Notes: generated by a model from the sequence alone, not told the origin. Positions 22,565 through 35,019 are shown, numbered from the stretch's first letter. The stretch is 64,000 bases of DNA from Choanephora cucurbitarum (GCA_025331435.1 JAIWNI010000010.1:62001-126000), one strand, 5' to 3'. Numbers and translations: made by a program.

Positions 22565-23824
22565 ACACAAGTACAAAAACAAGGTTTTTTTTTTCTGCTT
22601 ATGATCTGTGTTGCACATAATAAAAGGCGTACTTTTTTTATTTTGATTGCGCTTCATTTTCTTTTGTTTCTATGTTGAGAATATATATAAAAAAAAAAAA
22701 AGGAGAAAATCAACTGAATCAGGGTTTCTTATTTAGCTCATTTCATCTTCTGGGCTCCCAAAAGAAAAAAAAAAAGCAATGGCTAAACATGGGTTGCACA
22801 ACTCACCAAAGAGTAAAACGGAGCTTTTTTTTTGGGTTAATCTTGATTAGAGTAAACAAAGTAACCTCAAAAAGGTAATGCATCAGATTCCTTGTTTCAG
22901 ATCCAAATGATTCTGGCTTTTGGGGTTTTGAACTTGAGAAGAAATCAAATCTACCTTGTCAAAAACATAGACAAACTTTAAATAATCGTGTTTGATAGAA
23001 AGAAAAAAAAAATGTTGTCATGTTACATGAAGCGGCAAATTGTTAATAAGCCTATTCGAGTTGCACCATCTGCAAAAAAAAAAAACATTTAGAAGATTCA
23101 AATTATTATTTTTTTTTATAGACAAAATAGATCCAAAAGCAAAAAAATAAAAGTTCTATGGAATTAGCTAAAAGGGAGGGTTCCCGTCCGTTTTCCATAA
23201 AAGTACCCAGGGCACGTTTGTTAAATAGTTGCCAAATTGGTTTTTTCTTTACGAATAGAAATCCAAGCGGATTGGTTGTCCGCTGTATAGGTTATTACTG
23301 AACTGTCTAATGTCTCTCTCTCTGTTTTGTTAAAAATAACCATGACAATAAGGTGTTCAAAGTGCGTTCTTTTCAATTTAATTTTCTATAGTGAAAATCT
23401 ATCTTGTTTACCATGTTGAGCTAAACAAATCGAGTAAATAAACACACAGGCTATAAACAGCCTCATTTTTGTTTCCTTTTTTAACAAAATAAGTATTTAG
23501 AAGAAGAGATTTAACCTTTTTATTTTTTTTTTCTGAACACTCAAGCTCCGATCCATTTGATCGACGCACGCTGAGTGGCCGATTTATTAGAACAATTGAA
23601 CCTCAGGATTGCAGTATTTGATCTTTTATAAAAAGACCTAGTGAAACTGACTAGTAATCTGTCTCTCTTTTATTTTTTTCTTTTTTTTCTCTTTTTCGTT
23701 GTTCTCTCATTCAACATAGCACTTTGCGATTCCCGCTTTTTTTTTTTCTCTTATTCCCTTTCTTAACTTATTTTAGAAAAAAAAGAAGCGTTCAAAGGCT
23801 AAATCCTAATTTGATTTCAACCCT
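22565..23824. other. Intergenic region
   Basis: 1.26 kb between the BRD8-type gene and the seven-segment membrane protein. A/T-rich with many A and T runs; no credible coding frame. A TTTTATAAAA element near 23624-23634 could serve the downstream gene, with a T/C-rich leader after it. Confidence 0.5.
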
Positions 23825-25527
23825 ATGAATCACAGCTCATATGATTTAGAAACTCTTTCTAGAGTTTGCCTAGACGGTGTTTGTCACTGTGATTGGCGTT
23901 TGACTATTAGGGATTGTGCAGAAAGCGAAGCCATGACTATTGTTTACGGTATTCATGCTGGTTTATCTGGAATGAATTTCTTGATTGGTAAATCGATGAA
24001 TAACTTGGATAGGTTTTTTTTTTGTTGTATTAAACAAAATTTTTCTTTCTTTTCTTATAGGTTCTGCTTTATTATTTAACCGTGTTATTCTTAAAGGCCA
24101 CACATTATTCGACGCATCTGCCTCAAAAGGTTGTTTCCGTCCAAAGCCTATTGATTGTATGCTTTTGTTCTTGATCATTTTCAACTTGTGTATGTCTCAA
24201 TCCTAGATCTCGACTATCATTCTTTTTAACTCATTACCTCCTGTTTGTAGTGAGATTGATTTTAAGTATTGTTCTTTTAACGGATATTTGTCCCGACATG
24301 ATTTCTCGCTCATGTAAGCTAATTTACGCCTGGTTGCACTCTGGAACTCAGCTATGTATATTAATTATCAACTTTTAGTTTTGTATGAGTTTGCTTGGCA
24401 ATTCGAATATGGTGGTTTCGCAGTTTATCTCATTGGTATCGCTCAAACTCTGGCTGATGTAAGACTGATTAAATTAATTTTTTTTTATGCACCCAATAAG
24501 AAACTAAACAAGGTTTTATATGTAGAGTCACCGTGCTATTGCCAACAGTTGGTTGCCATCTCCACGTTTAGTAGATGTCATCGGTGGTACTTTATTCACT
24601 GCACCCTTCATTATCAACAATGTCATGTCGCTGGCGGCTGGTATTTTGGCTGAATCAAACTTACACCTTGCTCAACTCTTCACTCGTCTTTTATATATCA
24701 TGTGGTTTGTCCACTGTTCCGTTCTGTCTTGTCTTGTTACTTATGCAGGTGTCAAACTAGTAGCTATTTTACGTGAACATCTGCAGAAGTTCAATACATC
24801 TGGTCCTCGTTATATCGCTATCCAGACTGGTATTTTCAAGATCCGTGCTGTTGTCACTATCATCAGTATTGCAGTCATGATGTTTGCTGTCTTCTTGTTG
24901 ATCTTTGGTATTTTGCGTGAAATCATTGTTATCAACTATGCTGGTTCTATTGTACTTGGTATCATTTGGAATTTCTTGGGTGCCTTTTCTAGTGGTGGTG
25001 TCATTATTGCTGTCTTGGTCAAGTAAGTCTTCTGGAATAGATATGATAACAGAATGCCATATGCTTATGTATTTTTCTATAGTCCCAAAATTGATGATAA
25101 CACTAACCTTGGTTTAAAGACCTCCAGTGCCGAAAAGTCAAACAGTCAACAGACACCTCAGTTTGTCACTTATTCCAATTTCTCTGCTCAAGAATACTCT
25201 GCCACCACAAGCACAAATAATCATGGTACACCAGGCACATTGAGTCATAATGCATTTGATGAACTTAAACTTCAACAATTGCAATACCAAAAAGTTTTTC
25301 AAAAACACAACCAAGTCCCACACAGCGCAATAGACAAGAAGCCTGTGCCTGAGATGAAGGTATCCGCCTCTGGTATTCCCCTACAAGATTCTGATTATTA
25401 TAATGTTGAAGAAAAGCATTCTTTTCGTGGTAATCATCATCAAGCTCACCATGTTGATGATGATCCTATTGTAGATGATGGTGAACACTCTCAATTGGAT
25501 TTAGTAGAATATGCCTCAAAGAATTAA
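23825..25527 (+). CDS. Seven-segment integral membrane protein of unknown function
   Basis: About 440 residues over seven or so exons with clean junctions. The N-terminus is short and Cys-containing (RVCLDGVCHCDWRLTIRDCA). Seven hydrophobic helices can be counted, among them AMTIVYGIHAGLSGMNFLIG, LLFLIIFNLLRLILSIVLLT, FEYGGFAVYLIGIAQTLAD, TLFTAPFIINNVMSLAAGIL, FKIRAVVTIISIAVMMFAVF and IVLGIIWNFLGAFSSGG. A long hydrophilic tail follows (about 160 residues, Gln/Ser-rich, ending HSQLDLVEYASKN). The layout, outside N-terminus, seven helices and cytosolic tail, is like a G-protein-coupled receptor, but no receptor family motif is visible. It may be a fungal lineage-specific receptor-like or channel-like protein. 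No function assigned. Confidence 0.75.
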
Positions 25528-27524
25528 TCCTTTCTTTTTTTGTATTCATATGCCTTTCCCCCCCCCCCTTCCATTATATTATAATCTCTCTCTCTTTTTC
25601 TCTAATGATTCCTTATTTACTATATATTAAAGTTTACTATACATTGTTTTTTTTTGTCTCTAAATGTAACTCTTATTTCATTTTTTTAACAGTTTATCCG
25701 TATTCTTATTAACAACTATCGTGGTTTTAGTTGTAGACAGATTTCTTTTTTTTTGGCTTTAATCTCCAGATGGTAACACGAACTCAACCAGGTCTGTTAG
25801 CGATAGTGTGATACGATTTTCATAGATCTTATAGATCAAACTGAAGCATATACTGCCTATGCCTCTTGACAATTCTAACTCTATTGGCGTTTATGGATCA
25901 ATAAAAAACCGCAAAATAATTTTAATCTAAATGGACTATCATGTACAAGTGGCATTATGGCGTAATTGCATGGCTTATTCTTGGACTAGCCACGTTGACT
26001 TATTTGTGTAACCATTTGAACCATGATCAAGTTTTTTTTTAGGTATCTTATAAAGGTGATGATAGGATTTTCTGTATTGAGTTACGCACGATCATTTCAT
26101 TTCTCTTACTATATTTCTGACTGAATACAGAGAATATACTCTGAACAGTTTTGGACAAGAAACAAGGCTTGTAACGACAGAGAAATGCTTGAAACCAATT
26201 TCTCAGTATATTTTTCTCACACTTGCCGGAAAAAACCGATGTTTTGTGATTCGGATGAAGCATCCTTTCTATTTTCGAGAAGATATACTATAACTGATGA
26301 ACTAAGAAAATAGAGAGATCAATTGCACTAAAAGAAAATAGAGAGAGAGATAGAGCTTTGGTCTTGGTAGTGTTTATATCTGGCATTGGAAAGACAATCT
26401 ATACACATCAGCTTATCTCGAGAATTCTCATAACGCCATTCGCTAAAAGCCAATGATGTCCAGACTTGCGCGGAAAAGGTTCATCCTCTTCGATTAGCAA
26501 AATAACATAACGCGTAGCTTCATGAATTGCCTATTATGGAACACGTGTTCCCAAAACTGATCTTAATTTCTGACACTAGCCAAATCCAGTTTTCTTGGTT
26601 TCTTATCATTGCCCTTTTTCTTAAAATCAGGAATGACTCGCTTTAAGGCTAATGTTGATTCGTTCCGAATGAAAGCTTAAAGGACAGCATATAAGCTGAT
26701 TGGTTGTCTTAGATTTCTTGATCAGCGCTTCCAGTCAGGCAAAATTTAATTTCAATTGCTTAGTCAACTTCATTTGCTTCGATTTGCAGTTCCTCGGCTT
26801 TATAAATCATAGTAGGGTTGTTCTGGATAGCAAGGGAAAAACTGAAGTATGCAGGCCAGCAGTCGATATGTTTCAGATGATCTTTTGTTTAGCATACACA
26901 CTTTCTGTTGCTGTAGAAACCTAAAGTGTGTACAGTTTTATCTTAAAAAAAAAGCTCATTGCATTTCGTTTATGCATTCTAATTAACTTGAAAAAAAAAA
27001 GGGGGAAATACAGACTATATTAAGTGACGATCTCATCAGTTGGAGTTATTTGTAAAGAAAAAAAGAGAGAGAGAGAGAGAGAGAAATGCATTGGTTTGTG
27101 ACAAAAGTCAAATGCTTGTGCAACTTCAACGGGTGATCTGTGTCAACACTGATTTGTATATTAATAAAGATAGTCCGTTTAACCTCAGTCTCCACACCCA
27201 TACGCTGTTTATAACCATGCGCTTGTGTGGCTATCTCGTCTGAAACAGGCAATAGCTTATTGGTTGAGAAGAATACACAATGAGGGCGTGATACAAGCGC
27301 CTCTTTTTTTATACACAGTATTACAAATTGAGTGTAACATGGACATAACTCGATATCTTTGCTATACACATTTATCCTCTTCTCTTTATTTTCTTCAACT
27401 TGTTTCAGTTGCGTGTAATCATTGTAAACCTGCCAGGACCACTCTAGCCTTTTATCATGAGTCTGTATCAATGTCAATTGGGCTATGTGAAAGAGTAACA
27501 CGTTTGTATGATGGCCACAAATAG

Positions 27525-27553
27525 TTTGATAGGAAAAAGCTCTTCCTATCAAA
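27525..27553. repeat. Perfect 11-bp hairpin
   Basis: TTTGATAGGAA and its exact reverse complement TTCCTATCAAA enclose a 7-nt loop. It lies in the gene-poor stretch. It is not followed by a T run, and no host gene is near. Confidence 0.6.
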
Positions 27554-29183
27554 CATAATTATGGTGGTCTTCATCTCAAATTATTACCTCTACAGAACAG
27601 TGAGAAGCTCTTGACTGTCCTCCCTGTCATAGTTTAGGAGAGAAAGATGGGTGGTACAAGATTCATTAAAGCATTATCTTTGGCGTTCTTGTACCTTCTG
27701 TTTAAAACACGATTACACATGTAGGATCTTCATGGCAAATAATTAGTTGCTATAGAATCATACAATCTGCCTTTAGAGGCATAGGGTATATCAAAGCTAA
27801 TTGCAGTTACCTGTTGGTTGCACATTGCTTATCGATGATGGTTACATGTAACCTTCTGTTCGTACGCCCTCTTCTGACGAGCAATTAGTGACGTTACAAT
27901 TATGTTAATTGCTACCTCTTTGGAAACAACATCATCTCTTTTTATAGAATCATTAAATATTAACTTTAGCTTTTTGATCTGTCGGTGTTAGAAGCGAGTC
28001 AATCGTATTTCGAGCAAATAATAGTACTTTGGTACCTATTGTTGAACTTATTAGAGTGGTATGTTGTAAAGATATTGAGACCAATCAGTCATGAATATTC
28101 AGTCAATTAGAACCAAAATGAATTTCTTGTTATTTGTACTGTAAGAGAAGATAGTCGGTTAAATAAAATATAAAGTGAACAAAATATAAAGGAGATTTTG
28201 CTAGCCATTGCTTTATGCAGATAGGACTTCTTTGTCGTATGACAACCAAACTCCTCTTGAAATTTCAGTTGGCTGCCTTTTTTTTTTAAACAGCCAGGCC
28301 AGCTTTACAAGTACCATATTTTCAAGGAATTACATGCGAACTATTAGTGATGTAGAGGTATAGTCGAGAAAACCTAGCATCATGGTTGCGTTATGTTTTC
28401 ACATGATCACAGCATCGTCTCCCACTATTTATTCTCTTTACAATTGATTTAGCAACTTAAATCACTGCTCCGAGTAAGCTTATCATTAAAGCCGCTGCAG
28501 CCTTTGCAAAACGCTACTTAATATCAAAGGGTGATCTATCCTGGCACTATTTGGACCACTCCAGACATACTAAATAATCATCAACGACAGCAAATGCAAT
28601 AAAGGAAATGAGTAAGATTTATTCTGACATTCGAATTTCTCTTATGGCTTTTATAATCTTCTAAAAATAAATAATTATCGAAACTTGTTGTGAAAGCATC
28701 TTCTTTGAGCTTACAAACTGCCTCTATCAACAAAAAAAACAACAGCAATAGTTCCTGAATCTCTATACGTTCTCCAATCGCTTTCACATCCGGTCTTAAA
28801 TATCTCTTATCATACAGCTTCCAATTGATTTCTTTAGGCCTTATTTGTCAGAAATAAAAGATATTTCTGAATCCTTTGTGATCACAAACAAGGTTTATGC
28901 TTTCAAATCTGTTCTCGAGCAATAAGAAACAATCTGCGATAAAATGAGATTGACTGTTTGCAAATGGCTTATATATCCGGCTTATTAGCCATGTATAAAA
29001 CTGGTTTTGTTTTAGAGAGACATAGAGAGAGAGATTTGCACAGATGAAGGAACTATTTTGATTTCAACAATTTGGTTGTAGTGATCTAGTTTGATCCAAG
29101 TCTGTGCTTCGGTATATTATTTTGCCTAGTATTCTTTATCTAATATTCATTGGGCTGAAACCAATTCATTTCAAGCAATAATA

Positions 29184-29438
29184 GGGGGTTTCATTTCTGA
29201 ATAAATCTTGAAATAATTTTCTTGAAACTTTCAGGATCTGAGTTTAAAGTGCAAATGATTGGATGAGACAAAATTTCAAAGAGGTCAAAATTTGTTCAAG
29301 AAAAAGCTTGAACATTTTTGAGCCTTGAAAGTTTCAAAGAAATTATTCAAAGGGGGACTCATTTGCATTTTTGAACTTTTAATATGATTGGCAAACTCTA
29401 AATTATTTCAAGAAAATTATTTCAGAAACGAAACCCCC
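29184..29438. mobile_element. MITE-like foldback element with TA target duplication
   Basis: Ends are near-perfect inverted repeats: GGGGGTTTCATTTCTGAA on the left against GGGGGTTTCGTTTCTGAA on the right (reverse complement), continuing more loosely with TTGAAATAATTTTCTTGAAA. Both sides have TA (29182-29183 and 29439-29440), the usual target duplication of Tc1/mariner-type elements. The inside is also an imperfect palindrome (TGTTCAAG ... CTTGAACA at the centre), so the whole 255 bp can fold on itself. There is no coding capacity, as expected of a MITE. Confidence 0.8.
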
Positions 29439-30198
29439 TAATGTATTTATTACTAAGTCCTAAAAGTAAAAATAGTGGCGAATATATATTTGTTTCTTCT
29501 ATTCACTAAAAGTCTACTTGCTTTGAACCAGTAATCAACCGCATGGTTCGAAAGAGAAAGAAAGAAAGAAAGAAAGGAAAAGAAAGCGTTTAAAGAGAAT
29601 CTTCAGTTGGTTTTCGACAATGATTTTCATATCCTGATCTGCTCAACACTCAGTCCTGGCATTATACTAATTCCAATCATTGCAATAAAATCATTGAAAA
29701 ACGCCAATTACCGCGGGTAGAAGTTAATGTACTTGACATCTGAAAGCAGCACTAGCTCAATTCTTTCAATACTTTTATTCTGGTTAAACAGATCGTCTTG
29801 TAAGGTACCTATTAAAGAAGGTTGTTGAAATACAGTAGTCTGTTCTTTTTAAGATATAATACCTAATGAACCATTCCGATTCTGAAAATGATACTCAACA
29901 GTTTTCTATTCAGCTTTATAGAGTTGCTTCAACCAATGAAGTTTACGACAGGAATTTAATGCAAGCGAATTTATGAACAGGCAAGTATCTGTCAGTGCTT
30001 ATGATATAAGGTACAAAGGTCTTGAACATCTACAAATTGCTACGCGTTGACAATAACGACTCAATTTTCTTTATATGGATGTATTCTAGACAACATGGAG
30101 TAATATCTTGGTTAGTTTGATGACTTTTCAGCGACTTGTCATTGATATGTGTTTTTGCAGTAGAAATGACACTAGTAACTAAACAGATAAAAAAGCTG

Positions 30199-30364
30199 GG
30201 GATACGAACGATATTACACCAATTAACTCAGAGGGGAGTAAAGTGTCAATTTACTCCCCTCAACTCGCTCCCTCGGGAGGAAATGACGGGAGAAAATGAA
30301 TTCACTCCCCTCTAGGTTAACCGATGATAATGCGAAATGGAAATGCTAGTGTCGTTCGCATCCC
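30199..30364. mobile_element. Second MITE-like inverted-repeat element
   Basis: 166 bp bounded by GGGATACGAACGA (30199-30211) and the inverted copy TCGTTCGCATCCC (30352-30364), one mismatch. Inside, GAGGGGAGT at about 30231 is matched by ACTCCCCTC twice (near 30254 and 30304), and TTAACTCAGAGGGG faces CCCCTCTAGGTTAA, so it can form nested stems. No clear target duplication is seen. No coding capacity. Confidence 0.65.
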
Positions 30365-30859
30365 TAAATGTTTATACGTGTCTTTCTTCCTTTTGTCTAT
30401 CTAGCAAAACAATTGACTTTTCTTTCTACTGCTATAATGCAACTAGAGCTTGTCGTGTTGATTCGTTTTGTAAGCAAAAAAAAAAAAAGACAAAATCAAG
30501 GCGTTCTCATTTTACATGCTATCTCTTTTGCTCATAAGCACGTAAAAACACAGCTCTACAAAAAGAACAGCTGGGGCTTCAAGGGCCAGTGTTGTTCCTT
30601 GGGACCAGGTTAGGAGCACCTCCTTACTAGATTGCTCTCGTTTCATGAAAGTCTCAAATGAGCAAACTATTAACTTCCTGATTTAGAGAGAAAAAGACAA
30701 TAAACAAAAGGGTAATCAGGAACAGATAACGAAATGCTTAAATCAAATAGGGTGTTTGTACAAACTTTTTAATATATGAACAAATTATGAAAAATACAAA
30801 ACAAATTTTTTTGTCTTTATCGATTATATTTCTTTGTGAGCTAATTTAGCAGAAAAAAC

Positions 30860-33144
30860 TTAACGACGTTGAGAGTAGACGTGAGCGAAAGCACGGGTAG
30901 AAGCACGCTTCAACTTGGATTGAGCAGACTTAAGGTCATCAACCTTGGCATCTTCAGCAGAGATTTCCATGAGTTCCATGGCTTCAGCGAGAGCAGTTTC
31001 AATGGCTTCACGGTCACCACGACGGAGCTTCATGTTGACGTTAGGGTCAGAGATGTTGTTTTCAACTTGGTAAACGTAAGCTTCGAGGTCTTGCTTGGCT
31101 TGAACAACGGCTTCACGTTCCTTGTCAGATTCAGCGTTCTTGGCAGCATCTTCAACCATACGTTCGATATCAGCAGCAGAGAGACGAGTAGAGTTGGAGA
31201 TGGTGACATCAGCCTTACGACCAGTGGCCTTATCTTGAGCAGTAACCTTCAAGATACCGTTGGCATCAAGATCGAAGGTACAGAGAAGTTCAGGAGTACC
31301 ACGAGGAGCGGGGATAAGACCAGAGAGGGAGAATTCACCGAGAAGGTTGTTTTCCTTGGTCATCAAACGTTCACCTTCGTAGACAGGGAAAGTGACAGTG
31401 GTTTGGTTATCAGCAGCAGTGGTGAAGACCTTGGACTTTTGACAAGGAATGGGGGAGTTACGGGGAACGACAACAGCCATGATACCACCTTGCATCTCAA
31501 CACCGAGAGAAAGAGGGACAACATCCAAAAGGAGGAGGTCTTGGGTCTTTTCGTTACCGGCTTGGTTGGTGAGAACGGCAGCTTGGACAGCAGCACCGTA
31601 GGCAACAGCTTCATCAGGGTTGATGGACTTGTTCAATTCCTTACCATCGAAGAAGTCTTGGAGGAGAGATTGGATCTTGGGGATACGGGTAGAACCACCA
31701 ACGAGGACGATTTCGTCAACCTTCTTCTTGTCAATCTTGGCATCCTTGAGGACACGTTCGACGGGTTCAACGGTACCGTTGAAAGCGGTAGAGTTGATTT
31801 CTTCGAACTTGGCACGAGTGATGTTGGATTGGAAGTCAACACCATCGAAGAGAGAGTCAACTTCGACAGTGGTTTGGGTCAAAGAAGACAAAGTACGCTT
31901 TGCACGTTCGGAAGCAGTACGGAGACGACGGAGGGCACGAGCATCACCAGTAATGTCCTTCTTGTGCTTACGCTTGATTTCTTGAACGAAGTGGTTGACG
32001 AGGTTGTTATCGAAATCTTCACCACCCAAGTGAGTGTTACCAGCGGTAGCCTTAACAGCGAAAACACCACCGGAGATGGTCAAGAGGGAGACATCGAAGG
32101 TTCCACCACCCAAATCGAAGATGAGGACGTTACGTTCCTTCTTGTCGTTGGCATCCAAACCGTAAGCAATGGCTAAAGAAAGAGGTGAGTCAATTAACCA
32201 TCTATTGATTCACGAATAGATAACTTACCGGCAGCAGTAGGTTCGTTGATGATACGGAGAACATCGAGACCAGCGATGACACCAGCATCCTTGGTAGCTT
32301 GACGTTGACCTTTTTAAAGAAAAAATTAATTTCCAATTTTTGATATATTTCTTCATTTGTTACTTACTGTCGTTGAAGTAAGCGGGGACGGTAACAACAG
32401 CCTTGGTGACCTTCTTACCGAGCTTGGCTTCGGCGATTTCCTTCATCTTGATGAGAACCATGGAGGAGATTTCTAAATACAATAGATCGTTAGATACGAT
32501 GTCGCTTGAAATCGATTTAAGCTTTGTGCATGACATATGCAGGGCATAAATCAAGCATGACTGAAATTGAGAGCGAAAAATTTTTCCCTTGTAAAAAAAA
32601 ATTTTCTCTCTCGCTTTCTTTTCCAATCAATGAGAGGGGTTGAGAATTTACCTTGAGCAGAGTAGGTCTTGGTTTCACCTTCGAAATCGACTTGAATGAA
32701 AGGAGCATCATTCTTGTCAACAATAGTGAAGGGCCAGTTCTTCATGTCTTCCTTAACTTCGGGATCATCGAAACGGCGACCGATAAGACGCTTGGCATCG
32801 AAGACGGTGTTCTTAGGGTTCATGGCAGCTTGGTTCTTAGCAGCATCACCGATAAGACGTTCGCTGTCGGAGAAGGCAACGTAGGAAGGAGTAGTACGGT
32901 TACCTTGTTCGTTGGCAATGATTTCAACACGTTCGGATTCCCAAACACCAACACAGGAGTAGCTATATAATGTCGAGAATAAATCATTAGCATTGTCCTT
33001 TTTCTAGGTTTCTTGAACTTTTGCTTTTCTTTTTGAAAAATAACAATAGTACTAGATAGTTGCTTGTCTGCAACAAATTGGCATTGATTGAACTTACGTA
33101 GTACCCAAATCAATACCGATAGCACCCTCGTATTCAGCAGACAT
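30860..33144 (-). CDS. SSB1: Ribosome-associated Hsp70 chaperone of the SSB type
   Basis: Five exons join to about 615 residues: [15 protein letters not shown] (33144-33098), then [48 protein letters not shown] and a last exon (to 30860). Hsp70 signatures are all present: [24 protein letters not shown] and [20 protein letters not shown] traits are [17 protein letters not shown], the C-terminal helices ([36 protein letters not shown]) and the lack of the GGMP/EEVD tail of SSA-type cytosolic Hsp70. SSB proteins bind nascent chains at the ribosome exit with the RAC partner. Introns sit only in the 5' half. Strong codon bias suggests high expression. A large plus-strand open frame across the last exon is only a shadow. 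Confidence 0.93.
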
Positions 33145-33898
33145 TTCAACTATGATTATAAGCTCACAAAGGAGAAAAGGAAAGAACAACAGCGGTCATG
33201 TATGGGATTGATTGTTATACACTCAAAAAAATTTTAGTTGGTCCGACTAAGTTGTAAAACAGTCACCAAGTTTAAAATCTCCCTCGGAATACAAAGCCAC
33301 CTAGGCTATCTGGATATATATTTTTGGGTATAAAGAAGCTTATTTAGCATGGATGAAAAAGAGCATTACGCGCTTTTCCACTGAGCTTGTTGTTGGCTTC
33401 TTTCACTCCTGATTATGAAGCGAATTATAACACGAACGACAGAGCAGAATGAGCCTTTATCTTTCTTTTTCTCTTTACAATTAAAGGGAAATAAAAAAGA
33501 ACTGTTTTGCTAGTGCTGTTCCTACTAACAACTTACCGTGTCGCCTGCTAATACAAGCAACGTTTTTTTTTGCATCTATCTACCATCTCTTGCAAGAACA
33601 AAGGATAAAGTTCGATAGAGAATGGGGCAATTGACACACGGAATTGAGATAGCTGCATAATACTTTCAATTCTTAATGTTCATTGAGCTACATTTAGAAT
33701 AGATTAATAGATGTTACACTTACTCCCCCATCTTCGCACTTTTTTTTTCTTGTGTGATGCAATAAATGCCCCTGGTTTATTTTTAGTTCTTTTTCTTACC
33801 AATAAGCGACGGACATTTTTTATGAGTCCTCTGAAGAAACCGATCATTTTCTCTTTTTTTTTTTTCTTTTCTTATCAATCCTTTAAGTTAAACCTCAA
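33145..33898. other. Divergent intergenic region
   Basis: Between the SSB-type Hsp70 gene (minus) and the NDPK gene (plus). Contains a TATATATA-like stretch near 33313-33322 and long T runs before the NDPK ATG. No coding frame or RNA gene seen. Confidence 0.5.
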
Positions 33899-35019
33899 AT
33901 GTTCGCCCGTGCCGCTACTCGTTTCGGTAATGCATTGAGAAAATGAAGATGATAAGAAATCATGCTGATTTTTACTTTTTTTTTTGATTGACAGCTGTCA
34001 GACCTGCTGCTGCTTCTTTGAAGGGTAAGTTTATTTTATTAAAAAAATTAAACGCGTCCTTATGATTGTTTGATAGCTCGTACTTTCGCCACTGCCACTC
34101 GTGCCACTGCTGCTGCTGGTTCTCAACGCTTGGCTCTTGCCACTGCTGGTGTTGTCACTGCCAGTGCTCTTTCTTACGCTTATCTTCAAAGTAAGTTATC
34201 TCTTTATTGAATATTCTTTGATCTGCCTTTAATTCATACTCTATTTTTTTTTAAAAGAGCCCGTTTCTGCTGACTCCAAGCCTATTGCTGGTGTCAAGTA
34301 AGTCAATTAAATGCTTTGTTTTTTATTTGATCGAGTTCATTGATCTCATGATTATAGGGGTACTCCTACTGAACGTACTTTCATTGCTATCAAGGTAAAT
34401 GAAGAAGGGTAGCCCACTAGTTTTATATACTCTTACTAAAACACGAAATATAGCCTGATGGTGTTCAACGTGGTTTGGTTGGTAAGATTATCACTCGTTT
34501 CGAAGATAAGGGCTACAAGCTTGTCGGTATGAAGGCTATTGCTCCTTCCAAGGAATTGGCTGAAAAGCACTACGATGACCTTAAGGCTCGTCCTTTCTTC
34601 AGCGGTCTTGTCAACTACATTACCAGTGGTACCCCTGTTATTGCTATGGTAATGATTGAGCTTTCAATTTTCCCATAAAATATATATGTTCTCATCACAC
34701 ATTCTCTCTTAGGTCTGGCAAGGTCCTGATGTTATCCGTACCGGTCGTGTTATCCTCGGTGCTACTGACCCCTTGAAGGCTGATCCCTCTACCATTAGAG
34801 GTCAATACTGTGTAAGTGCATTTTCAAATGCTTGTATATCTTGTATAGCTCACATTCGTTATTGTTTTTTTTCTTTAGGTCTCTGTTGGTCGTAACATCA
34901 TTCACGGTAGTGACTCCTTTGAATCTGCTGAAAAGGAAATTGGTCTCTGGTTCCCTAACGCTGGTGAACTCATTGACTGGACTCCTGCCAACGTTGACTG
35001 GGTTCAATCTGCCAACTAA
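33899..35019 (+). CDS. NDK1: Nucleoside diphosphate kinase with N-terminal mitochondrial/membrane extension
   Basis: NDPK moves the gamma phosphate from ATP to other nucleoside diphosphates through a phospho-histidine. The catalytic part starts [20 protein letters not shown] and contains the active site [19 protein letters not shown] (His in IHGSDS). About eight short exons precede and split it, with clean GTAAGT-type donors. The first roughly 75 residues are extra: MFARAATRF, then [20 protein letters not shown], an Arg/Ala-rich presequence, followed by a hydrophobic stretch ([20 protein letters not shown]). This predicts import into mitochondria and anchoring in a membrane, with the kinase domain probably facing the intermembrane space (inferred). 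Codon bias suggests high expression. Stop at 35017-35019, 91 bp from the stop of the convergent HSBP1-like gene. Confidence 0.92.

Larger units (their letters stand above)
25528..30859. other. Gene-poor A/T-rich stretch
   Basis: More than 5 kb without a credible gene, by far the largest gap here. The open frames inside it (for example 27046-27552 minus) lack splice structure and family features. It holds a C run at 25558-25568, a (GA)n microsatellite (27065-27084), a GAAA repeat (29551-29575), a perfect hairpin (27525-27553) and two MITE-like elements (29184-29438, 30199-30364). Confidence 0.65.

Noticed and set aside
27046..27552. 168-residue minus-strand open frame in the gene-poor stretch
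   Set aside because: Ends in a microsatellite-coded Ser/Leu run, overlaps the perfect hairpin and shows no recognisable domain.
30869..32176. 435-residue plus-strand open frame across the Hsp70 gene
   Set aside because: Exact antisense of the SSB coding exon; composition follows the biased codons of the Hsp70 and no family features are present.
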